A stretch of DNA of 21,240 nt from Caryophanales bacterium UBA6331 (GTDB lineage Bacteria; Bacillota_I; Bacilli_A; RF39; UBA660), in the NCBI GenBank assembly GCA_002438065.1, contig DJSP01000111.1, positions 586 to 21,825 on the forward strand. Reading direction: 5' to 3'. This document shows, in pieces, positions 6,989 to 17,300 of the stretch. Both the position numbers and the translations under genes were made by a program. Below the pieces are notes generated by a model, which was not told the DNA's origin, did not search any database, and saw only the letters and a program-made list of their open reading frames with translations. Every line of letters begins with the position of its first letter. Within the stretch, counting starts at the first letter, position 1.

Positions 6989-8317
6989 TTACATTAATTG
7001 TAATCCATTTTGAACTTCTAATGCAATAGTATAATCAAATTCTGAAGCACTATATGCATTAGCTCCAGTAATTCCGCATAATAATAATATTGACCCAATT
7101 GTTTGTTTACTTGATAATGTTATAACTATATCATTATATTCACCAGAATTACCTGTAGTTGATACACTTGTTGCATATGTAAAATTATTACTCTGCAATC
7201 CATCTTGAGCTAAAGAAGAATAATAAACATATAACATATTATTTATGTTAGTTCCTTTAGATTTATTAACACCAGCTCTAATATGTATTTTTGATACATT
7301 AGGTACTGCTTCATCAAAAAATCTATAACCTGGTTTAATCCAATAATATGTTGATGAATTTTGTGGATATTTATTATCTATTAAATTACCCCAAGAATTT
7401 GATATTTCTTGAAAAATATTAACCTTAGTTGAATTAAATCCAGTGCTTGCTTGTAATTTTTTATTATTGTCATATAGATAAAAAGGTGGATTAATTAAAT
7501 CTTGAGTAACAGGAGTTTGAGTTCTCATGTTACCTACACCTTTATCTGTTTTTATTTTGATTCTAGAATTATATGTTGATGTAGAGTATAATGGAATTTC
7601 ATAAAACCCATCATTACTAAAATATTTACTATCTTTATCTTTTTGAAATAATAATATTTCATTTATAATTTTAGTTCTTAATGGTATTGTATAAGTACTA
7701 TCATTTTCCCAATAAGAATTATGATATACTTGATAATTAGTTGCTGAATTTCTAACTATTAAAATACTCTCATCTTTAGTCATTCTAATAGTATCATTAA
7801 CTAAACAACTATACTCCCAATCTGCGTCTTCAGCTGTAGATGTTTTATATTCATAATACAAATTAGTATATGCATTATTAATATTAGGATAAATATAGCC
7901 TACTTGATTTCCATTAGCTTTTATTTGAATATTACCATTACTAAAAAATATTATTTCGGTTTGTGTATATTTAGTCGTTTGATGATTAATAATTAACAAT
8001 CTAGCATAATTAGATTTACTTTCATAAAATACATGTTCACCACTATTTCCAATTGTAAATGATTGTATTTTTAAACTATATACTTTATTTTCATATTCAC
8101 TACCATTTTGAACTCTTGTTTTTTCAGGTTTAAAATATATATCGCCCCAATTATAATCTATATATTTAACTGATTCAGATCCAATTGGAAAACTAAACTG
8201 TAATGGTATTTGAAAACACGATCCATTTAATTCATATCTAAATGGTTTTATTGTAGGTATTCTTATTAATCCACTTTTTTCATACCAAGGTGCATTAGCA
8301 TTTTGTTTTAAAGCCAA
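6989..8317 (-). CDS. Hypothetical beta-rich phage tail/fibre-associated protein (442 aa)
   Basis: The TTG start (8315-8317) has a near-perfect AAGGAGGTG eight bases upstream and no ATG alternative nearby. The start codon falls 16 bases after the stop of the 966-aa fibre gene, so the two are co-expressed. The N-terminus MALKQNANAPWYEKSGLIRI echoes MALLSKN of the 966-aa protein. The remainder is rich in Tyr, Asn, Ser and Thr with many predicted short strands, for example NYARLLIINHQTTKYTQTEI and GSILLLCGITGANAYSAS near the end, where a carbohydrate-binding-like jelly roll is possible. There is no signal, membrane segment or enzymatic motif I recognise. Virion appendage role inferred from context. 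Confidence 0.78.
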   Translation of the reverse strand: MALKQNANAPWYEKSGLIRIPTIKPFRYELNGSCFQIPLQFSFPIGSESVKYIDYNWGDIYFKPEKTRVQNGSEYENKVYSLKIQSFTIGNSGEHVFYESKSNYARLLIINHQTTKYTQTEIIFFSNGNIQIKANGNQVGYIYPNINNAYTNLYYEYKTSTAEDADWEYSCLVNDTIRMTKDESILIVRNSATNYQVYHNSYWENDSTYTIPLRTKIINEILLFQKDKDSKYFSNDGFYEIPLYSTSTYNSRIKIKTDKGVGNMRTQTPVTQDLINPPFYLYDNNKKLQASTGFNSTKVNIFQEISNSWGNLIDNKYPQNSSTYYWIKPGYRFFDEAVPNVSKIHIRAGVNKSKGTNINNMLYVYYSSLAQDGLQSNNFTYATSVSTTGNSGEYNDIVITLSSKQTIGSILLLCGITGANAYSASEFDYTIALEVQNGLQLM

Positions 8318-8332
8318 TTATAATACACCTCC

Positions 8333-11233
8333 TTATAGATCACTACGAATCCATAATTGTCCATTTTCAATCGTTGTAGGATCTGTTGTAACTACTGGTA
8401 TTGTTGGATTTGCATTTACTGATATTTCATCCCATGAAGTAGCTCCATTAGTTTGTCTATATACTTTACCACTTGTCATTGAAATTGCTAATCTTGTATA
8501 AGAAGTGGTGCTAATATATATTTGCATTATTCCATAATATATATTTGTGCCTTCTCCAATTATATTTTTAGTATCTTTAAATCTATACATACTAGAATAA
8601 ACACCTGATGAAGTAATTGGAGATGAAGTAGTTACTAATGATTCAGATGTTCCTGCTTTAGTATATCCATATCCTTGTAAACCATCAAGTAAATCTGCAT
8701 CTAATCCACTACCAGCGCCATCTTTTGTTTTTAATTTTGATATAATATTAGTTTCATTTAAAAATTCATTAAATCCACTGTTGATAACACTCCACGTTAT
8801 ACCAGTTACTACTTTTTTATATCTTGAAGTAGTTTCCATTAAAGTATATGATGGTTGATAAATTGCCCAACGGCTATAAATATTATTTTCACTCCATAAT
8901 ATATATTGAACAACTGCTTTATTTTGTATCAACTCACCATGACCAATTAATTCATTTGTTGTAGAATCTGGATTAATTATTTGTTCATTAGATGCTTTAT
9001 ATGAACCATAATCATAAGTTTCTTCAACAATAATTTTTATAGTTTTTGTAGTTAAATCAGTATTTATAACAGATGTATCTATTGCAGATTCTTTAGCAAT
9101 CCATTTAATAGTATATATACCTGTATTATAACAATTTTTATCTAAGATATTTATAAATGAATTATCTTGTACAGAAGTAGGTATTTCAGTGGCACTTGCA
9201 ACATTAATAATTATATCTTTTTTATAACCATCAACATCTACATCTGAATTTTCATTAAGTTGTAGATATGTAGGATAACCATTTGGAAAATTTGTTTTGT
9301 CCGATTTAATAAGACAAATATTATTCTTAATAACACAATCTATTGCTTTTGTACACCAGAAACCATAAGAAAGCTCTTCTCTTAATTTTTCTGTATTATT
9401 AATATCACCATATTCAGGTAAAGCTTTATCTGTAGGACGACAATGAGTTATAACATTGTTTGTAATAATACAATCTTTTATTCTATGTCTCATATCAAAA
9501 TCAATACCCAAATCATAGGTTTCAATTCTATTATCAGATATTACTACGTTTTGAACATAATCATAATAAGTATCATAACCAAAACCATGAGTTATACCAA
9601 ATTCTATACCAACAGTATAATAATTATAATTACGATCTTGTGTAGGATCATAAGTACTTAAATTTTTACCTGTACATCTTATATTATTTCCTGTTATATT
9701 TACATTAAGAGTCCCATAAAGACTTGCAGATATACCATGATTATCATAATATATATCATTACCGATTACAATACCTTTTTTAGTAAGTTCTCCAAGAGCT
9801 AACCCACATCTACCTTTTAGGGTATTACCAATAACGTGAACACTATTTGCGTCAGCCGTTAAAGCAGTCTGTCCCTCAGCATTAATATTACAACCTTTAA
9901 CTGTAACAGAAGACCCCTCATATATGTCTGCCGCCCAAGTTAAGAACGTGGCATTTGACACTGTAATATCACAGTCTATGATATTGATAGTATTCGGTTT
10001 ATTACCATACCCACTACCAAAACCAGACTTAAAACCTATAATATTATAATAAGTTTTATTAGTATCTTCATTAGGATTTTTTAAAATAGCAGTAAGTCCT
10101 TTAATTGTAAATTCAAATTCTGAATTATATCTATCTAATTCAAATAAATATACCCAAACTGTTCCAGAATAATCAGAAGTTACAATCATATTAGGATCAA
10201 GTTCAAATGTAGCTTCATATGCATTTAATGTTAAACTTTTTTGTATACTACAAATAACATAATCTTGTGATTTAGCCGCTTTTCTAAAATCTTCATGTTT
10301 ACCTAATCTAAAATAACCAACTAACTTTATAGTACCACCATTTCCAACTTTAGTGTAAGCATCTTTAATAGCATGCATATCTGTTTTATAATTTTTTGCA
10401 TAAAGAACTCTAGTATTATTTGCAATAGTTGGATTAGAACTATCATACATAAATGGTAATTCATTATGATTAGCATTTTTCCATCCTACTAAAATAATAT
10501 CTCCACCCATAGGTGTCATAAGTCCAGTTGATTGAACTCCATCAATAGTATCAGCATCTAATCCACTACCGGAACCATCAGTACCAGAAGTCCATATTTT
10601 CTCCCATGCTGTCCAAGAACTACCATTTTTCTTTCGGGTATAGAGTTGTTTACCAGCGGAATTATCCTTTATAGCTATTTGACAAAAATAATTATTTGCA
10701 GAAGTACTACCATCAGTTTGAAACGTAATACAACCCCATAAAGTAGTTGTTCCATCTGGAGAATTTTTAGCATTATATACTTGACAAAAACCAGTTCCAG
10801 TTATAGCATTAAAATCAGTATAATTTTTTCCATAGTTTCTTATATATTGACTTCCTTGTAATCCATCTAATAAATCAGCGTCTAATCCTGAATTAGTTCC
10901 ATCATTTGCTGCAGTCCAAACTCTTTGCCATCCAGTCCAAACATTAGCTGATGAACTATATCTCATATATATAGTATTGTTATTATTTTTATAAATAATT
11001 TGTATAGTTTCAAATTGTTTAGATTTATTAAAACTAATGACTTGTAAATGAGCTGAATTATCTTTTCCAGTCCATGTAAACTGAGATGGAAAATTAGTTG
11101 CATTTGTTAAATTGTTAAATATATATGTTCCTTCATCATGAAAAGTATTTAAATCTACAGATATATTAGAAATTGTTTTATACAATAATGGATTTTTACC
11201 TCCAATTGTTGTATTTTTTGATAAAAGAGCCAT
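8333..11233 (-). CDS. Phage tail fibre with pyocin-knob-like modules and pectate-lyase-type beta-helix (966 aa)
   Basis: Residues about 25-108 and 136-215 are two pyocin-knob-like modules, each ending in a Trp-rich strand pair (SSANVWTGWQRVWTA; GSSWTAWEKIWTS). Each is followed by a fibre repeat, SGLDADLLDGLQG (~115-127) or SGLDADTIDGV (~223-233); a third copy is near residue 841. Residues about 300-650 are a right-handed beta-helix with rungs such as HVIGNTLKG, VNITGNNIRC, VVISDNRIET and CIITNNVITH, the fold of many glycan-degrading tailspikes; catalytic residues cannot be assigned. The C-terminus TTDPTTIENGQLWIRSDL is a common fibre ending. The ATG has TGAGGTGA nine bases upstream. It is expressed after a terminator, so it probably has its own promoter or depends on readthrough. 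Receptor binding or capsule processing is inferred. Confidence 0.88.
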   Translation of the reverse strand: MALLSKNTTIGGKNPLLYKTISNISVDLNTFHDEGTYIFNNLTNATNFPSQFTWTGKDNSAHLQVISFNKSKQFETIQIIYKNNNNTIYMRYSSSANVWTGWQRVWTAANDGTNSGLDADLLDGLQGSQYIRNYGKNYTDFNAITGTGFCQVYNAKNSPDGTTTLWGCITFQTDGSTSANNYFCQIAIKDNSAGKQLYTRKKNGSSWTAWEKIWTSGTDGSGSGLDADTIDGVQSTGLMTPMGGDIILVGWKNANHNELPFMYDSSNPTIANNTRVLYAKNYKTDMHAIKDAYTKVGNGGTIKLVGYFRLGKHEDFRKAAKSQDYVICSIQKSLTLNAYEATFELDPNMIVTSDYSGTVWVYLFELDRYNSEFEFTIKGLTAILKNPNEDTNKTYYNIIGFKSGFGSGYGNKPNTINIIDCDITVSNATFLTWAADIYEGSSVTVKGCNINAEGQTALTADANSVHVIGNTLKGRCGLALGELTKKGIVIGNDIYYDNHGISASLYGTLNVNITGNNIRCTGKNLSTYDPTQDRNYNYYTVGIEFGITHGFGYDTYYDYVQNVVISDNRIETYDLGIDFDMRHRIKDCIITNNVITHCRPTDKALPEYGDINNTEKLREELSYGFWCTKAIDCVIKNNICLIKSDKTNFPNGYPTYLQLNENSDVDVDGYKKDIIINVASATEIPTSVQDNSFINILDKNCYNTGIYTIKWIAKESAIDTSVINTDLTTKTIKIIVEETYDYGSYKASNEQIINPDSTTNELIGHGELIQNKAVVQYILWSENNIYSRWAIYQPSYTLMETTSRYKKVVTGITWSVINSGFNEFLNETNIISKLKTKDGAGSGLDADLLDGLQGYGYTKAGTSESLVTTSSPITSSGVYSSMYRFKDTKNIIGEGTNIYYGIMQIYISTTSYTRLAISMTSGKVYRQTNGATSWDEISVNANPTIPVVTTDPTTIENGQLWIRSDL

Positions 11234-11291
11234 AAATAAATTTCACCTCATTTCATTTATTTATTTATAATTTTATTTTAATTTGAAAATT

Positions 11292-11324
11292 AAAGGATAG
11301 TAGATTATTTATCTACTATCCTTT
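11292..11324 (-). terminator. Rho-independent terminator after the giant fibre gene
   Basis: A perfect 14-bp inverted repeat (arms 11292-11305 and 11311-11324, AAAGGATAGTAGAT and its complement) surrounds a 5-base loop and starts five bases past the TAA of the giant gene. On the minus strand the stem is followed by TTTAATTTTC, a T-rich tract. It separates the giant gene from the 966-aa fibre; the ~60 A/T-only bases beyond it could hold a promoter, but no -35/-10 pair stands out. Confidence 0.88.
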
Positions 11325-11328
11325 ATAA

Positions 11329-14300
11329 TTAATCATTTACTATTGTCTTTGAATTATTAAAATATTTACTATCTAATTCAGTTCCTAATTCTACATTATA
11401 TGAAGCTGATAAAGCTTGATTATCTGTAAAAACATTACTATATCCTTCACCTTTATTAAATAAATCACTATTTGTTCCAGCAAACGCTCCTCTTGTTACT
11501 AAATCACTACGTATATATCTTGAATTAGTTAACATGTTTTTTGGTATAGATCCTTTAAGTTTACTACAATAAGCAAACATACCTTCAATTGAAGTTACAT
11601 TTTTTAATAAAAAATTACCCAATGTAGATGTCCATGCTAGAAATCCATCAGAATAATTACTTCCTGATAATTTAGCAGGTCTAACTCTTGAATCTGATAC
11701 TAATTCATCATTTACTATTAGTTCACCGATTTGTCTACAATTATAAAACATGTATTTTAAATCTGATATATTAAATGATGTTGTTCCTGGTTTATAGAAT
11801 ATATTATGCAATTCATTATTTTCTAATGATTTATTATAGAACCCATATAAGTTATAACAATCTGCGCAAAATCTGCTAGCATATTTTAATTTAATGTTAT
11901 AATAGAAAATATCATTAGGCAAACATCCTTGTAATTCATTACATCCAGACATAAATCCTGTAACACTTTCTAAGTTTATTAAATACATAAATATCAATGG
12001 ATGCAATATATATAGTCTACTATAATTAACATCAATCGAATCACCTGTAGAATCATTTATTATAGCACTATTTGTCATTTGCCAATTTGTATTATCTAAT
12101 ACAAATTTTGTTTTTTCAGAATCTGTATCTGGATTATAAGGCCTAAATGATAATTGAATATCATCTATAACATAAGCAAATGTAATATCATCAGTAGATG
12201 TAGCTTTTCTATAACCATTGTATTTAAATGGAATTGTAGATTGTTTATATCTTGATGTAGTATAATCAATTTCAGATATTGGATCTGCATTTCGTAAATG
12301 AGTACACATTGCAAACATAAAGGCAACTGATGTTATATTATTAAAGTATATTGCATTAGTTTCTTTTAATCCATCAATAGAATATTCAAAATTTTCACAA
12401 ATAGAATATCTTTGCTCTGTGGAACCATCAGTATACTTATTCATAATAAATTGATTATTAGTGCTATCATATTCTCCATATACATATTTACCAGTATTAT
12501 CTTTGTAAAAATAAACATTATTAGATATTACATCTCTATCTAAATCATCTTTATATTTAAATACTTGACCAACATATTGATTTTTTACAATGTTATGATT
12601 ATCCGTTACATCGAATATTGTACTTGGAATTTCACCAGTTAAACATGTACCTGCAAACATATAAGTACATTTCTTTAAGTTTAAGCAATCTTGGAATAAA
12701 TATTTAGGAACTTTTCCAAGAATACCACCGAATGCATTTATATTAGTTTTATAATACTCAGTTAATGTATTATTTACAGCAACGTGATTTTGAGGTTTAT
12801 TAAATCCATATTTATCAGTTCCATTAGATGTCAAATCATACATCAAATATGACATCTGATTATTATTATAATAACATTGATCAAACATATGTTGTGTGCA
12901 TATAATGTTTGTATTAAATAATTTATCAGTACTAAATGTAATTGTAATACCTGATCTAAAAAACATAAATCCTGTATATGATAGATTTGTTAATTCTTTA
13001 AATACATTATTTAAATTATCTTTGTTAGATAAATCATTATTTGTATTTCCATCTAACTTATAATACATATTACCTGCATATAATGCTGTTGTATTTTTAA
13101 GATTTTTTAAATGAGCTATTTTAATCATTGGTTGAATTTCATCTACTTTAATTTGTCTATTATATGCAAATGTACCAATCATATATTCGATTAATGTATT
13201 AGTTTTAAATAAATCAGTATCAAATGGTATATTTATTAATGTATTAAAGAATAAGAATGATACATTAACGAGTTTTGTATTAAATACAAATATATTTTTA
13301 ATACTTTCGGTTCCATCTTTAAAACATTTAAATCTAGTACAATTAGCAAATAACCCATGAACTGACGTTAACTTAGTTAATTTATCAAATAATGATGGAG
13401 AAATATATTGAATTGTTGAACCTTCAAACAGCCCCCGTCTTTTTATTGAAAAACTACCAAATGAATCTATAGATGAAGTTATCGTATAATATGATTGATT
13501 AGTATCCGTATCTTTAGATGTTTCTTTTAATAAATCAGTTTCAGATGAATATTCACTAATTGTTGTAATGTCATTTACTGTAGGTGATCCTAAAGACGTT
13601 AGTATATTTGTATCTGATTTAGATTCATAAAAGAAATTAGCAGGTAATACGTTATTTGCATCAGTTAAACTACTTTCACTATAAATATTAGTATATGCAA
13701 ACATTCCATCTACATTTTCAACAATACTGCTATCAATAAAATTATTAGGTAATATTGTAGTAATATTAGAACAATGTTGAAACATACCTATCAATTTTTT
13801 TAATTTAGTATTATTTTTAAAATATTTTTCAGGAAAACATGATTGAGCGATTGTGGTTCCATCTCCTGAAACAGTAATTTCACTAACCCCTTTTATTTTT
13901 GTATTATAATACATTCCAACAGCCGTTGTTAAATTTATTAGTGGATAGGTTGATATTAAATAAAAGTCTCCTTCTTTATTATTGCTAGTAGCGTGTTTAG
14001 GACTTATATAATTACTATCTGATGTATCTAATATATTTTTTGTTAAATTTTTCATTGAATATTGTAATTGACTACATCCACAAAATAGTCCATCAACATT
14101 TGTTAAGTTAGTTAAATTACTAATTGATGGTGGTTGATATAAACTTGTACAGTTATAAAATCCACCTCTTAAATCAGTAAATATATTGGGTAATGAATCG
14201 CTTGATAAATTTGTTAACGATGTACAAGATTTAAATAAACCTTGTCCTGATATTATATTATTGTTTGTTTTAAATAATCTTTTAGTAACTGATATTATAT

Positions 14301-17300
14301 TACTACTTGCAAATAATAAATCAGCATTTGATACATTAATATTATCAAATAGTGATTCATTAATTATTCGATCACTATTATCTTTAAATTGAGCATTAAA
14401 TAAAAATCTTTGCAAATTAGTTGGTTTATCGGTTACTGTTTTTAAAACTTTTTTAACAGCATTCATACTAATATTTGATGATCCATAAAAACATAATGCT
14501 AATGACTTAGTACTACTCGTAGTGTCATACGTTAATGTAACAGTATCATCTAAGTAATAAATTTTAGTATTTCTAAATACTTCACCACCAGGAATATTAA
14601 TTTTTGAATTTTTAATTGTAGTTAAACTACTAGCGCCATAAAAATATCCATTTGATGTATTAAGATTATTAATTATTTCAATAGCAGTACCTCCAAAATA
14701 ATACCAAGATGAATTAATTCTTGTCATTATGGTTTTATCAGTAGTACCATTTCTAAAATATTTTAAATTGCAAGTACCTGTTTTAAATAAATCAGTTTCA
14801 GTACCAGTATCATCATTAAAACCAATAGTTGATAATGATTTATTATTAGCAATTCCTAATCTTTTATCAGTATCATCAGTATTTTTTGGTAATATAATTT
14901 TTTCTAAATTAACATTATCAGTACAATATACTTCATTTAATTTAGTACATTTTGATAAATCCAATGTTGTTTTAGATGTGAATTGTGAACTTGTTAATTT
15001 AAATGATGTTATATTATCATTTATATCAATTGATGAAATTGACCGAGTACCATTAACTGATGAAATTGAAATTTTAGATAAGCCAGTATTATCAATTTTT
15101 AATTTATTTAATGGTAAACCCGTTAAATCCAAAGTTTTTAATTTTTCAGCATTTTGAATAGTTAAGTTAGTTAAATTTACACAATTTGTTAAATTCAATG
15201 AAGTTAATTGAAATAGATTGCTTATTGTTAAACTTCTTAATTCTTTACAGCCTGATAAATTAATCGATTTAATACGACCAGAATCAGGTAATGTTAATGT
15301 TTGTAACTTTTCGCAATTAGATAAATCTAATTCATTTAAATAAAAACATCTAGATAAATCTAATGTATTAAATGTATCTGTTTTTATATGAATATCCATT
15401 GTGTTAAATGCGCAATATACATTATTTGCATTAGGCATTGTTAATACTTTTATATTAGTATTTGGTGAAGATGATGTAGCAATTGATATATCTTTTAAAT
15501 AAAGCATATCTGATAACGTAATTTCTGATGGATCAAATGATGCAAATGAATAAAAGTTAATCATATTTCTACTACCAGATATATGAGTTTGTACTTGTCT
15601 ATTTACTTTTACATCAAATTTAACACCAGGGTAGTTAGGATCATCTTGCAATGTATTGTTTACATATTTTCTAATAGCAGTACCGGATGTATCTGATTGA
15701 ATTGATATATACTGAGGTTGCTTGGTTTGAATATATAAAGATTTAGTACCATCGGCATATGGAAATATAATTAATGATTTTCCAGTATCACTATCTTCAT
15801 TTGGCATATTCAAATTATTAACAATTAATGTATCTACAAAGTTTAATCTATTTTTTAGCCAATATTTAACTTTTATTTCTCTATCACCATTACACATATT
15901 ACAATATCTCGCAATATCTTGTTCAGATGATAAAGTAGAACAAGGTGCTAAATATTTCAATTGTGAATTGAAATTATAATAGTTTTTAGGTATTGCATCA
16001 AATGTATTTTCTGATAGTTTATCTAATAAATTATCAACATTTAACGTTTTAGCTCTTAACTCAACATAGTCATTATATATTTGACTAAAATAGTTATTCA
16101 ATAATGCATTCCATAATGATGAATATGCAGTAGAATATAATGAATATCTACGAATTTTATCTTGACTAGCAGTTGTTATTTTATAAGTCTTTGGATCAAA
16201 TATATACCAGTCATTGGATTTTAATTCTATACTATTTGTTAACTGAATAACGTTTTGAGAACCATTTAAAATTATAATGTATGAATAACTTGCTGATTTT
16301 TTACTTAATTCATTAAGTATATCAGGATCTTCATGTTTTATTTTTAACATCGTATCCAATAATTCATTAGGTAAATATTTTAAATTTTCAAAACTAATAT
16401 TTTGATCATTTACTTGTATTTGTTTTCCATCAGTTGTATCAACTAATTCTTGATATTTTTCATTAACATTTGACATATTTTCATATATTTGCATATATGA
16501 TCTAAATTCATATCCTGATAATTTATCAATAATTGGTTCCGCATCAACACTTACAGATTCTACACCAAAGTTATCAAGACCTAAACAAGTATCTAAGTCA
16601 TAAAATGATGGATACCAATAGCATATATTAATATCATCTCTAATTGCATTATTTGATGTATTTACTATTAGTTCCGGATTAATATATTTAGGATTAAATG
16701 GATTACCATCATTATCAATATTCCATGAATTCATCATTAAGTTTTTACCTAAATTATCAACCATTCCTACACTCATAGTTACAATAAAATAATCTATTGC
16801 AAAATCAACATTAATAAATTTTTTAAAATAATCTGGATTTTTATTAACACGAGTATCGTTTAAATAATTTATAGTTTGAATAATACCATTTAAACATAAA
16901 TGATCTTCTCCATAGCAAGGTCTATAATATTCTTTTCCAGATTCAGGTTGATTTTTATATGTTAATGTAACATCTGTAAAACCGGACTCATCTTTTCTAA
17001 ATACAGGAAAACCAAATACTACATATTCATTATTTTCTGTATCTATTTTAACGCAATCACTATATTCACCTATTGTTATTTTATCAGCATCATCATATAA
17101 ATCAGTTTCTTCATATACAGTTCTTGCTTCATAAGTATCTAGATAATATGCATATTCTGATGCAAATGATTCACCTTTATCATTTTTTCTAGTTTCATCA
17201 TATGGTAAAAACGCAGCTGCACCAGCACTGTCATTTGCATTAATTTCAAATGATTGTAAATAAGGGTATCTATCTACTTTTGATACATTACCTTCAGAAT

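Noticed and set aside
9443..9661. Ile-rich 72-codon plus-strand frame
   Set aside because: Antisense to beta-helix rungs; the composition (Ile, Tyr, Ser, Thr) is what antisense Asn/Asp/Ile codons would yield, and every supported gene is on the other strand.
14729..15157. A 142-codon plus-strand open frame
   Set aside because: It lies wholly antisense to the regular LRR block of the giant gene and mirrors its repeats; it has no recognisable domain, so it is a shadow of the coding strand.
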